Shown: in pieces, positions 1 through 11,400 of the stretch | Position numbering within the stretch: the stretch's first letter is position 1 | Layout of the letters: the number at the start of each line of letters is the position of its first letter | Assembly (NCBI GenBank): GCA_951802425.1 | Contig: OX637802.1 | Span: forward strand, 2,294,001 to 2,358,000 | Length of the DNA stretch: 64,000 bases | DNA from: Clavaria fumosa | Taxonomy: Eukaryota > Basidiomycota > Agaricomycetes > Agaricales > Clavariaceae | Direction: 5' to 3' | The notes under the pieces: generated by a model | What the model saw: only the letters and a program-made list of their open reading frames with translations | Told to the model about the DNA's origin: nothing | The model's database searches: none | Made by a program: the position numbers and the translations under genes

Positions 1-1467
1 GCCGTGCCACTCCGCCGGAAGCGTTGTCTCCCCGAAAATAGTACTGCCTCAATTCTGCGACCGGAAAAAAATCGACCGTTCATTTTCTGACCAGCAATAG
101 ATTAGCCGCTTGAGAGTATAAATACGGTATATGAGGCACGCACGATTACACATGCTTGCGCACTGAGAGGATCCCGAAATTTGACTGTCATGATGCCATC
201 TGGCTCTTTCTATGAACGGGATCTGATGGTGAGAAGTTGGGCAGATGTGCAGATTCAACGCACATCATACAACACAACGTTAGTGACATCGCCCAACGAT
301 GAACATTCTTCCCGGACATCTTCCTTCAGATCAAGCAACAAAGAAGCGTCGTCTTCGAGTTCTTTGAGCGTGAACATGTGCTTCAAAACAACAACGCGAT
401 CATTTCTGATGGTGTGCTCGTTCTCTTGCGGGGTGGTCAGAGGACCGAAACCGTCTTCATCATCCCATTCCAAAAGCTTCCTGTTACACTCTTCAATTTT
501 GGCATTTGAGACCTAATGAAGGGAGCACGTACTTCTGCATCTTTCCGATACGCTTCGTAGTTTTTTTCTTGTCAATGGTCTTTCTCGGCTTCGCCTCTCC
601 GCCTTCCGTGTTCTTGTGCCGAAAATCTGCCTTTTGCACGCGCATCACAGTGCTGGCATCACCTAGTCTCAGCTCGGCGTCGTCTAGCAAGTTCAACGCC
701 AAGAACACTGAATCTTCTTTGAAATACACGACCAGGGCGTCGCCAATAAACGTTCCATCGTCTCGCGCGTACATCTTCACCTTCGGTTCACCAGCATCGT
801 CCTCCTCAATCAGACCACACTTGCCAAACGTTCGCAACAACTCCTCGAGCTCCGTGTCCATGGGGAGTCCTGTGACGTAGACGGCGGTGTTCTTCGATTT
901 GCGCTCCGAAGGAGGGACGCTTTTATCCGAGTTCTTCTCTGACCCGCGCGTGCGTTTGATTGAATGGCCTGCGGATGGGGTGGAAGAAGACGTGGCGCCG
1001 GTGTAATCCGTTTGCCCCTTGCGTTTTTTGTTAGAATGCGCGAGGATCGGAGCTGCCGGTGTCTTTGGAGAGTGTACCAGCATGTGAGTGCGCTTCGGAG
1101 GCTGCGCGAGAAAAACTTCTCAACGAGAAGAGCAACTTACCTCTTCATCGACACCCGCGACCGAGTATGCTGCTTGTTGTGCCTTCACCAATTCCTCATC
1201 CAGCTACGACAAGGAGTGGCCCACACGTGCGTCAGTTGAAGTTAGCAGCAACCGTGCTAAGAAAGAGAAAGGGAGGAAAAGAGGTACCACTGGAACCCAG
1301 GCTCCCTTGGCAACGTCGTATTCCATTTCTTCTCCATCATCGGCCTCGTAGCGCCATGTTTCGCTCTCCTTAGAGAAGTAGACCCTTGGATCTAATGCAA
1401 AGAATGCTTCTAATGAGGCATTGTTTGAAGAGCTGGGGGCTGCAGATGGTGGCTCCGAGGTGGGCAT
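1..1467 (-). CDS. HTATSF1: Tat-SF1/Cus2-like U2 snRNP splicing factor (3' end off window)
   Basis: Members of this family bind the U2 snRNP and help it fold and join the spliceosome. Exons read on the minus strand are 1288-1467 (60 codons from the start ATG), 1141-1203, 533-1062, 264-480, one near 155-215, and one from about 89 running off the left edge. The protein starts with a short segment containing an aromatic WRYEADDG-like stretch, then a basic linker, then RRM1 (AVYVTGLPMDTELEEL; later ALVVYFKEDS), a lysine-rich linker ending KLLEWDDED, and RRM2 (VVLYD ... IMTVKFRDP ... KMNGRFFSGRRIEA ... FSGRQRFR). The order RRM1, acidic WDDE linker and GRFFxGRxIEA is typical of Tat-SF1/Cus2. The C-terminal end of RRM2 is the last visible coding. 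Family assignment is firm; the exon near 155-215 is the least certain. Confidence 0.85.
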
Positions 1468-1471
1468 TTCA

Positions 1472-1820
1472 ACATGAATTTCTTTCGCAGGATTGAGGTT
1501 CGAGAATGGCTTTGTTAAGATCCAATGGCCAATGACAACAGATGCAAACTACGCCGTCTTCCTTCCGCACAATCTCTGCATGAACAAACGTGTGGCTGGT
1601 GAAACTTTCGAGGTTTTCCTTGCTGTATTTCTCAAGTTGCAGGGCTTGAATTTTTGGGATGACACAAATGTATCTGTCATATTTATATGTAAACAATGCT
1701 GAGGCCAAAGACTCAAAAGGTGTTGCAGGGTATTCTTCCATGTCTGGGTCACATATTGCAATAATGGATTGTAAGTCTCAAAGTGCGCCATATAAGCAAG
1801 CGAAAAAACAAGCATTAGAT
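1472..1820 (-). pseudogene. AT-rich coding remnant of unknown family
   Basis: A minus-strand frame of about 100 codons lies just upstream of the Tat-SF1 start. It reads through ICDPDMEEYPATPFE, ALFTYKYDRYICVIPK and HAEIVRKEDGVVCICCHWP before stopping five bases from the next gene's ATG. The residue mix looks protein-like, but there is no clear start, and the DNA is noticeably more AT-rich than the neighbouring genes. The paired-cysteine CICC motif suggests a metal site, but I do not recognise the family. It could be the last exon of a small gene or debris from an old insertion. The remaining DNA up to position 2126 shows no coding signal. Confidence 0.3.
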
Positions 1821-2126
1821 CTGGATGACACAAAGGTATCTATCGTACTGTATGAACAAGCAACGTACCAGGCGGTAGCGTTACACTATCGCATGCGGGC
1901 GACTTGCCTCTCTGAAATATAGGCTTTTTGTCCGCAAGGCGGGGTTGAGATTCGTCTTTTTTTTGTATGGCAGCATACTCATACGGCTATTGTCAGTCAA
2001 GAAAGAGGATCAGTCGCTCGCTGAACGGCATCATGTCACGTGTGAAAATGCATTCCGTTTTACTACTCCCAATTAGGGCGTCTCCTCGTCTCTGCTGGAT
2101 GTGTTTCAAGCTAATGCTTCCCCACC

Positions 2127-3493
2127 ATGGCTTACTTCTGGAGCGCCAGCAGACAGGTCGTCGTTAAGGAGCAGACCCCGATGTCAACCGCGCTGACCAT
2201 CAAAGAGTCTGGAGGGTGCGTGCCGCCGCAACTTGAAGAAGTTGACCAGCCTGGGGCTTTGGACTCAACCGCTCGAGGCTCCTCCGACGCCAAAGTAACG
2301 ACGGAAATGGGTACCCCGGTTCCCAAGATTCGTCGCTTCTGTGCTCGTACATTCGCATTCACGTCGATTTCTTTCAAACGGCTCTCGTCTCAACCGAAAG
2401 GCGAGCAAGCGAAGTCACCCATTGCCCCAAAGTCGCCATGTACAAAGTTTTCAGACAAACGCGCAAAACGTGCAGCGATCCTCGTTCGACATCTCATCGT
2501 CGGTCCAGCTTCTGCTGCCGCTCCCACTCCCATCAGAACCGCCCCGTCGAAGCTGCAACTAAACAAAGTCAAATCGCAACTTCTGCAGCCCAAGTCGGCA
2601 AACAAGGTGATTGCCCAGCTGCGTGCACTTCCAGTGACGGATCTCGCGCATGAGGGGAAGGAAGAGAAGCCGTGCGGCCCTATTCACGCCGTGTGTCTTG
2701 CGTACCCAGAGGCGGAAGTAGACAAGCGCCATTTCTCTCCTCAGGCAACTAGTGCGGGCGAGAGTGGCAACATAGAATCTGCGAAGGAAGCTGATGCTGT
2801 CGGATCCACGAACATCACCACTGCGAGCATATCCACTCTGACAAACATGCTCAGCGAGATCCATCTCATCAATCTCATCAAATCTCCTGACCTGGGTCTG
2901 GGTCAGCCTGGGGATGCGGATGGTTTGTTGGCTGGCGCTGTGCCCACGGCGGAGACGGTCATAAACGGGATCACGCAGATTACTCCACAACTCATGGCTC
3001 TCGGATATGCGACCACGAAGGCAGTAACTATTAGCCATACAGGTGACTCTAATCAATTATTCTGCGGTCTGTCTGTTGACCGTGGCTTTCAGGAGTCAAT
3101 CCCCCGACTGACCGCTTGTCCGTTCTTACATGTGAGCTGATTTTCCTTGGTTCACGATATTTTTGGCGCTGAAGCTTCGAACAAGATTGGTGGGGATTTG
3201 AGCTTGCGCTTCCCCCTCCCACAATGGCCTATCTGGCTGTAAGAGATTTGTGCTGTTGCAAAGGACCCGCTGACCGATCCATACAGTCCGTGCATTCCAT
3301 ATCGAATACCCTCGTCCACCTTCTTTCCGCGCTTTCACTCGTCAATGAAGGAGTCCGCGAGATCATTCCGTTTATCCGGTACATTTCGACCTTCGTGGAC
3401 TACGAGTTCAACACACTCCATAGTCAAGATAAAGGAAAAGGTGTAGTTTGCGCGGCGACTTGGTGTGTGATTGCTGCACTTGGGCATATTTAG
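2127..3493 (+). CDS. Conserved hypothetical protein, unknown function
   Basis: The start ATG sits in a good context (cccaccATGG). A long first exon of about 305 codons is Ser/Ala/Pro-rich and probably disordered, and ends near 3041 at CATACAG/gtgact. A short exon ending PPPTMAYLA (to 3236, donor gtaaga) leads by a phase-0 intron to 3290-3493, which encodes SISNTLVHLLSAL, IIPFIRYISTFVDYEF and DKGKGVVCAATW before the stop. The C-terminal part, a hydrophobic stretch followed by DKGxGVVxxATW, resembles the tail of a family of uncharacterised Agaricomycete proteins as I recall it. I assign no function. The 337-codon uninterrupted frame and the in-frame exons support a real gene; the middle splice sites are approximate. 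Confidence 0.55.
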
Positions 3494-4044
3494 GACCAGT
3501 CACTCACTGTGGCTTTGTCACAGGATCATGCCAGCCGCACTAGTCCCACGCCCTTGGGACTTTCCACCGCCGCAGAAGCCAGTGTCAGCTGGCGAAACCC
3601 ATTCAAAGGCGATGGAGCACGATGTGTGACCGCAGCGGCCATCTTTAGCAGCCCTGATTTCATGACCGTCACTCACAAACCTCTTTATTTACGGAACATT
3701 TTAGTCCCTGTTGTATGGGTGATTGAGATAGTACCGATAATGCCATGTCACGACGCCCGTCTGTAAATTAAATAAAGCAATCAGTCGATAGCCATCATAC
3801 TCTTGTCAGCTTGTTTGTCACGTGTGATTAGTAATGCTTTCCTCAGTCATCGCGACCGCGTGCGACGTCGGGCAATTGGATGCTTTAACGCCATATTCCA
3901 ACCCGTTTTTTCTCACAACCAGACACCAAGAAACGGGGATGATCTCATGCAGGTATCACGTGATGCACATCAAGAAATGACTCAAAAATTCGAGACTTAA
4001 CTCCGGGCTTGTACTTACTTGTCTTTCGCACCATCTTCGTTAGA
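3494..4044. other. Intergenic region, no gene seen
   Basis: This stretch holds the 3' side of the unknown gene at 2127-3493 and the promoter side of the DNA glycosylase. Only short frames without splice or family support are present. Confidence 0.6.
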
Positions 4045-5794
4045 ATGCCTGTTACACGTTTAGCGAGCAGACGAGCAGCGTCTCGTGTTGTGGTGCCATC
4101 CCCAGTGGCCACCAAGCGCCGTGCCGTGTCTCGTACTGCAGTGTCGTCTCCTATCCCCGCCAAGCGCCGAGCCATAGCGACTAATACCAAGGTCAACAAG
4201 CGCCAACGCGCACAGGCGGAGTCTCCGAGTGCCGCCACCAACGTCGCCATTCAGGATGCAATGGTCATCATGGATCCCGCCGTAACCGCTCCTGTTCCAG
4301 CACAACTCTCCTTCTCGTTCGAGGCTGCCAAACAGCATCTCATTGATGTCGACGCGCGTTTCGAAGACCTTTTCGACAAGTTGGCCTGCAAGCCGTTTGA
4401 ACATCTTGAGACGGTGCACCCATTTCGGTGAAATTTTTATTACTTGGTCGTCTTTCCGGTTCTCATCAAATTCGTGCGTCCTTAGTGCCCTCACGACCTC
4501 CATCTTGTGAGGCCACGTCCATTCAGATCATTTTGCCCCTACTTGACGCTCGCTTAGAGCACAACAGATCTCTTGGCTTGCCGCTCGGTCTGTTATTCAC
4601 AAGTTCAAGCGGCTCTACGATCCATCATTGCCCGAGACGTGGAGAGATTCTCCACAGAGCGACTTCTTCCCTACTCCGGAGCAAGTGGCGCGCACAGACG
4701 TGGAGACACTGCGGACTGCGGGTCTCAGTGAAAGGAAAGCAGAATATGGTCAGGTTGCTTTTGGTCTCATACAGAATAAGTCATGCGCACTCAACATGGT
4801 TGGTTTGCGCGAACAGTGATAGGCCTCTCAGAGAGATTCGCAGACGGAAGACTTTCTACTCAGAAGTTGGTGGAAGCGAACGATGAAGAGTTAACGGAGT
4901 TGCTCACGGCCGTTAGAGGGATTGGCAAGGTGAGCCTTATGCTACACAGATCAAACGCATCGGCTGATTTCCATTTCCACAGTGGACCGGTAAGTTCGCT
5001 TCAATATTGAATGGCACAAAAAATATAACACCACCTCAGCGGACATGTTTGCCATATTTTCTCTTCGACGCCCAGATATCCTTCCAGTCGGTGAAGAGTC
5101 CTCGAATATACCGTATGTCTGGATATCTGATCTAAGATTGCTTCCTGCAGGGGACCTCGGTGTGCAGCGTGGTGTAGCCCGTTGGATCCTGGCGCTGCAT
5201 TCTCCGTCAGACGCATATGTCATTACGCCTGATAAAACAGGTAATGGAAAGGGAAAAGACGCTGAATCAGATGGGGAAAAAGACGACGACACACTACCCA
5301 CTTTTAGCAAAAAGTCAGTGGCTACGGCAAGCCGCAGCGCAGCTGAGGGTCTCGCCTCTCCCAACGCCCATTCTGTCGCACCGGCGAGCAACGAAATGGA
5401 TGAGGAAGGATTGCCCGTGATGCCGCCTCTCCTCACACCATCCATCAACAGGACGCTGGCTGGTGCCAAGAGGAAAATTGGCAAAGCAGCGGCGGTGGCT
5501 GCGGTGCTGCCTGAAGGCCTGACACCCGCGCAATTGAAGAGTAGACTAGATGGTAAGAAAATCAAGTGCGTTGCGTTTCTCTTGGACAGACATTGGATTT
5601 ATTTGGCTCATCTTGTTCACTCAGAGGGACCTTCTTGACCCCGAAAGAAATGGAAGATTTGACGGAGAGTTGGAGGCCATATAGAAGTTTGGGTGTGTAT
5701 TATCATACTCACTCCAAAATTAGAGTGGATCTGATTCCGCACAGGTGTTTACTACATGTGGTCTTTAGCGGCCCCCTCGAAGGGGAGCAAGTGA
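4045..5794 (+). CDS. mag1: 3-methyladenine DNA glycosylase (HhH-GPD, AlkA/Mag1 type)
   Basis: This enzyme removes alkylated purines from DNA to start base excision repair. Nine exons: 4045-4427, 4486-4506 (21 nt), 4558-4748, 4817-4929, 4983-4989 (7 nt), 5040-5090, 5151-5552, 5627-5692 and 5745-5794. They sum to 1284 nt (427 aa) with no internal stop. Residues 1-100 are basic and disordered (nuclear-type KRxx repeats). The glycosylase core follows: LTTSILAQQISWLAARS, the helix-hairpin-helix [31 protein letters not shown] with the expected catalytic Asp in VGDLGV, and the family-typical end ESWRPYRSLGVYYMWSLA. A 130-residue acidic and Ala/Ser-rich insertion lies between the core and that last segment, which is longer than in yeast Mag1. 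The 7-nt exon supplies Trp-Thr of the HhH motif. Confidence 0.92.
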
Positions 5795-6147
5795 TATTTT
5801 ATGAATAGCGAGGGTTTGAGTTTCCCTTCGCCGTGCTAAATCTATGACTTATATGTCATACTAGCGGAGTGTAATGTACGACGGATAATGACAACAGCTG
5901 CTGTACGAACATCATCGCCAAAGGAGTGGCTTGTGTGGCTGTGTAGTATCCACATCTGGTGGCTTACGATCCAAATAAGGCAATGTCGATCGGATTATGT
6001 TCGAGGCGTCGTTTCGGGTTTACTTCTCGCTATCACAGACCTCGTCCGTTGCGGCACTCTCCTCTTCCCCCCTTTTCCTTGCGAACACTCTACTCCCACA
6101 TTGGCTGCGACGAGCGCCAACTGGTTCGCTGCCCCAACTCCGTCGCT
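5795..6147. other. Intergenic / 5' leader of kinase gene
   Basis: This is the 3' flank of the glycosylase followed by the CT-rich leader of the kinase gene. The frame of the kinase is open upstream to an earlier ATG at 5959, so an N-terminal extension of 63 residues is possible. Confidence 0.5.
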
Positions 6148-7933
6148 ATGGGCAACCTGAGCACTTCGCCGCGGTTTCTTCCTCCCCTAGTTGTCCCAGA
6201 TTCTCACCGTGATTCCCATCTTACCCCGTCTTTGGACACAAGCTATCCCTCTCCAGAATCAGACAACGACGATGCCTTGCGTACCCCCATCCAATTCTTC
6301 TCCAACAATTACCCTCCGAGCGTGCCCCTGACAGGTCATAGGGGGACCTGCGGCATCAAAATAGCGGACGCAAATACAGACGGTCTCTCTCGTCTAGGGC
6401 AATTTTCGGAGTTTACGCCATGGATACCTTCCTCTCATTTACGCGGAGATTTCAATCACAATGGCTTGCCAATCAGCTGTGCGCCAGAGGCATGTCTCAG
6501 CGTTACCCCTATCGGACTCAACGACCATTGTTACGGTGCAGCCGTGACTAAACATAGCTCGGAAAATTTTGGCTCCACGTTACGTGCAAACAAGCTCTTC
6601 CCTCAAAATAATTTGTTACATCTATCTTACAATCGCGATACATCGACATCCTCACCAGCGACAGCTCCTCTCAACACAGACAATCTCAACCTCAAAGCCC
6701 GCTCGTATTCTTATCGGTTCCCACGCAAGCACCTCCTAAATCCCTCATTTGTTCGCTCGTACTGTCTTGGTGACGAGCTAGGTTGCGGGGGGTTTGGCTT
6801 CGTAATGACTGCGACCCATCGCGTTCAAGGTCACGAAGTGGCAGTCAAGTTCATCATTAAGGAGAAGGTGCCCCGGCAGGGGTGGATATACGACAACACC
6901 ATCGGAAAAGTCCCCACGGAGGTCATGTTGCTCAACTGCCTTGACCACGAGAATATTGTCAAGTGCTACGACCTTTTCCAGGATGACTTGTACTTCTATC
7001 TAGTAAGACGCAGTGATATTATGGCTCGCTTGATGACTCACGCTTTTATGTTTTTGTTTAGGTGCAAGAGCTTCACGGATCACCTTGGCGCGAAGCGGGC
7101 GGGTCCTCCCCTCGGAATGTACCAGCACAACGGCCTGTTGCTTTGACTTCACCCTCGACCCTTCCCTCCGCTGAGCGTCCCCCACAAACCATTTCGCCAT
7201 CAGAGACATGCTCACCGCAACAATCACAACACTGCTTCGGTCACACCCATAGCAGGTCGTCAGAGCATGCCCAGATTGCGTCCAGGACAGGCGCCGTTCC
7301 TTATTCACATTCACTTCCAGCTCGTCCCGAATATCGACGTCGCCCTTCCCACGACCTTTTCGAGTGCATTGAGCAGTCATCACACAGACGACTTACCGAG
7401 GCACAAGCACGATATGTTTTCGCCCAGGTGGTCGACGCCGTGTCTTATCTGGACCAACACGGTATCACCCACCGCGACATCAAGGACGAGAATCTTGTCA
7501 TCGATAAAGACCTTCGTGTACGTTCGCTCCCTCCCTTGTCATGGCTTGTCGTCACAATGCATTTTAGGTCAAATTGATCGATTTCGGCAGCGCAACCATC
7601 ACGGACCCCACGCAGCCTGCCCCCTTCCACTCGCTCTTTTTTGGAACAACTGTTTATGCCGCCCCGGAGGTCCTGCTCAAGCAGCCGCATCAGGCGCCTC
7701 CCGCTGAAATCTGGACGTTGGGAATTCTGCTGTCCTACCTGCTCACAGGTCTATCCCCATGGCAAACTGAGGATGACATTTTCGAGGGACGGATTGCTTT
7801 CGACGATGGCGATCCCGAGGACTTCTTTTCGCCGTGCCTCCTCGATCTTATTCGGAGGTGCCTAGATCCTGACCCGACGAAACGCGCGAATATACGAGAG
7901 GTTAGGGATCACCCATGGCTTGTTCCTATGTAA
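6148..7933 (+). CDS. PAS-kinase-type Ser/Thr protein kinase
   Basis: Exons 6148-7002, 7062-7517 and 7568-7933 sum to 1677 nt (558 aa). I chose the ATG at 6148 for its context, but 5959 is in frame. Residues 1-200 are Ser/Pro/Thr-rich and unstructured. The kinase domain follows: glycine loop LGCGGFGFV, Lys in VAVKFIIKE, insert GWIYDNTIGKVPTEV, catalytic loop HRDIKDEN, DFGSA, an APE-like YAAPEV, and EIWTLGILL. The W-x-x-D-x-x-x-G-x-x-P insert, HRDIKDEN and DFGSA match yeast PSK1/PSK2 and animal PASK, which couple nutrient state to glycogen and translation. No PAS domain is visible in the N-terminus. About 70 residues of Ser/Pro-rich sequence are inserted after VQELHGSPW, just past the hinge. 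Confidence 0.8.
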
Positions 7934-8460
7934 CCGTCTTCCTTTGTTTGCTGGGGAATGGATTTTTGTGAGAAGGATTAGATTTCAATAAATTTTCCTG
8001 TGTAGAGCGAGCGTTCTTGGCCCTTTTGCCATCTCGTATTGTCCGATTGTCCGTATATCATCCTCTGTAGCCCTTTGAATCCAGTTTTTACATCTGCGAG
8101 CATTTACTTCCAAGTTGTTCTCATGACCAAAACGCGCCGATGACACTTCATCGTATTCTCTGTGATAAACAACAGGAGTCCTTGTAGAGGTACAAATCAA
8201 CTCTACGTGAAACTCGTCTGTTCCTACTTCATCTTCTCCCAATCACCAGAGACAGGCGGAGAAAGAGAGGCAAAAAATCCTCACGAACAATATGTTCAAT
8301 TTTCGCCATTGGCAAACGATAGTCCATATATGGCCCACTTGGGAGGTTCTTTTGGGATCTGATAAGATTCTGGGAAGTGGTGGCTCCTCGCCTTATATGG
8401 CATGCTGGTGAGATTACAGGAAGAGAAAAAAGCGGATGACGAGACGGCGAGTGCAGCAGA
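7934..8460. other. Convergent 3' flanks of kinase and RPB1
   Basis: These are the 3' untranslated regions of two genes pointing at each other. An AATAAA-like element (caataaat) lies near 7987 on the plus strand. No coding signal is visible. Confidence 0.6.
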
Positions 8461-11400
8461 TCATTCCCAAGAAGGTGACGTGCTGTAAGTGCCGCCGCGT
8501 TGATTTGTCCGTTTCGGCGGCTGCTGCGCGGGACTGGACGGTGACCACTGAGGAGAGGTTGGACTGTACGCAGGCGAGGCAGGGGCTGCAATGCTCGTGT
8601 GTTAGGGTTGTCAGACATCGCCTTGTTATGCACTTACAGTAGGCTGGGGCTGTGGTGGCAAAGCCGTCAGGGAAACGTCACGCTGAGAAACAATCAATAA
8701 ACTCACAAGCTGGGGAGTATGTGGGTGACGTAGGAGCTACAACAGGTCAATATCTCTCGCGCCAGATTACCAAGAAACTCACAATATTTCGGCGACGATG
8801 GCGAGGTCGGCGAGGTCGGCGAATACTTCGGGGATGAAGGGGACATTTGCGCAGGGGCTACCGAGTATAACCGTGAGATAATCGACCAGGCAATCTCAAA
8901 AGAATGACTCACATGCTACGATGGAGAGAGGGGCGTGGATCAAGATATTAGAGAAAAGAACGTTGGAGTTGTCCAAAAACTTACTTGGCGAATCTGACGG
9001 TGGTGTAGATGTGAGTTAAAGGGTAGGAATAAGGATGACCAGAAGTATGCTTACATCTCGGAGATGCGGGGCTGAACGAAGGACTGGTCGGTGAGTATCG
9101 AGGGGAAGTTGGGCTGAATGACGGTGATTGAGGGCTGTAGCGAGGAGAAGTTGGCGAAAAGGAGGGAGAGGTTGGGGAGTAGCGAGGGCTGGTAGGCGAA
9201 TATCCAGGCGAAGTGAGGTTGAGTGCAGGAGAGGTCGGAGAATAGGTGGGTGAGGTTGCCCCTCTCCCGCGGTCGTAGAATGGCGAGGTTGCGTAAGGAG
9301 AGGTGCCGAAGGGTGACGTCGCACCTGCGAAGGGCGATTGTGGCACATACGCGGGGGACGTAGGAGAATACGCGTTGGGAGAGCTTGGACTGTATCCAGG
9401 GCCTGCAGGTGACCTCGCTCCCGCGCCAAGTGGACTCTGACCATAGCCAAGCCAATGGAAGTTCGCCGGGTCATCACCGCCGTTGACGGCGAGTGGCGAA
9501 AACGCGGCAGTGTCTCCTTTGAAGACGCCGTCTTCCCACATGGGTGAGTTGGTGTCGTACGGAGTCATGGCGACCTGGCCTGGTGTCATACCACCGTCAA
9601 CTTGGGCCTGCAACATGTTCTGCACTGGCAGGCGATGATCGACTATCGCGTCTTTCAACATGTCAATGTCGAGCGCAACGTCGAAGCACCCCGTGCCCAT
9701 CGGGGCCATCTGGCCGAAGATCACGTTTTCGGAGATGCCGTGGCAGTCGTCCTTCTCGCCCACCGCGGCGGCTTCCATCAGGACTTCGACGGTCTCCTCG
9801 AAGGACGACCTCATCAATGCTCCTGTATCGGCGCGATTGATTCCATGTCGCGTGATGGCCACTAGATATCCGCGATGGGTCATGATGTCGCAAAGTAAAG
9901 CGACATGCCGAATGTTGAACTTCGAGCCGTCAAACTCGAGGACGCTGCGAAGTTCTTTGAAAATGGAAGACCGGGCTGCTTCAATGCCAAGGACATTAAA
10001 GATTTCGACGCAGCTGTTCGAGTATGTGCGTTTGAAGTCGACGCCGTCGATACACATGACGGTCTTGAGATTCGTGCCATCTGTCTCCAAGACCCACTCG
10101 CGCTTCGAACGCGCCTCGACCGTGCCTTCCTCATTGATCGCCACCTTGTTATGCTCGACGAGGAAAGCGCGTTGAATGCCAGGGACCCCACGCAAACTGA
10201 CGTTCTTGAGCATCGTATTTTCGAGTTGACGCAAGAAGATATCCTCCTCAATTGTGCCCAGACCGTCGTCCTCTTTGTCGGCACCACCCAACACTCTGCA
10301 ACGAATGACAAGCTTGTCAGAGTTGTCCTCGCTCCAAATAACAAAAAGATCCGATTCAAAAGTCTCCGCAATGCGCCCGGCCACGTAGGACATCGTCAAT
10401 TTGCCATCAATCATTTTGGCGCGGTCGAGCTCCAAACGGAGTAGCCAGGGCGACTGGAGATGTAAATTGGCTTCGATGGTCTCGTCGGGGATGGCAAAGA
10501 ATGACTCGACAAACATCGCATCGTCCTCGATGATCGTAGAGCTCGGGTCGGGGTCGTACCAGATCTCCACGGCCGCCGTAACCGTTTGCAAAGAAGTGTA
10601 AGCAAGTTCCTGCTGAACACTTTTGGCGAAAAGTTTATGCTCAGCGAAAACCTTGGGATCTGACGACGCATCTCGCTCCAGGTAGACAAGCAACGATGGC
10701 GTTTTGATGTTGGTGGCGACGTTGATAATTTCCTTCAATCGAGGCACACCAAGGGTGACGTTCTTGCTCGAGACACCAGCATAGTGGAAGGTGTTCAGAG
10801 TCATCTGCGTGGCAGGTTCTCCAATGGACTGAGCGGCGAGCGTACCACACATCTCTCCTGGGTTGACCAACGATTGGTTGAACCGGGCTTCAATCTCCCC
10901 AACAACCCACTCGAAGGCCTCCCGATTGAGATGAAACTCCTCAAGGACGCGTCGGGCCGCGAAAGTGGCTCGAAGGTGCATCCGGAACATGAGCGTCGCG
11001 TTGTCCTGCGCTTCGCGACTCAGCGGATCATCTCCCGGGACGACAACAAGACGTTTGCACAGCTCCTTCACTGAATCGATGATATACACCGGCTCGAGAT
11101 CGCTAGGCTTTCTGCGGTCGATGCGGAAGATCTGCTGAGCGTTTTGGGCGATACGGCTAAGATTGACGGGTAAGCTGTGCTGCTCTGCAGGGTCCGCACG
11201 AGGGAAGATGAATTCGCGCAGGACTCTGCGGTCTTCACGTAAGTGATTATACTCCTCATCGAGCTTCGCTTGAAGCTCGAGGGAACTGTCGTCAAGCCCG
11301 ACTTGCAACACGCCAGGGGAAAATCCACGAGTAGGGTCAGTGACGTCAACACGATACGCGCGCTCAAACGCTTTGTCGCTGTAGCCATACGTATCGATGA

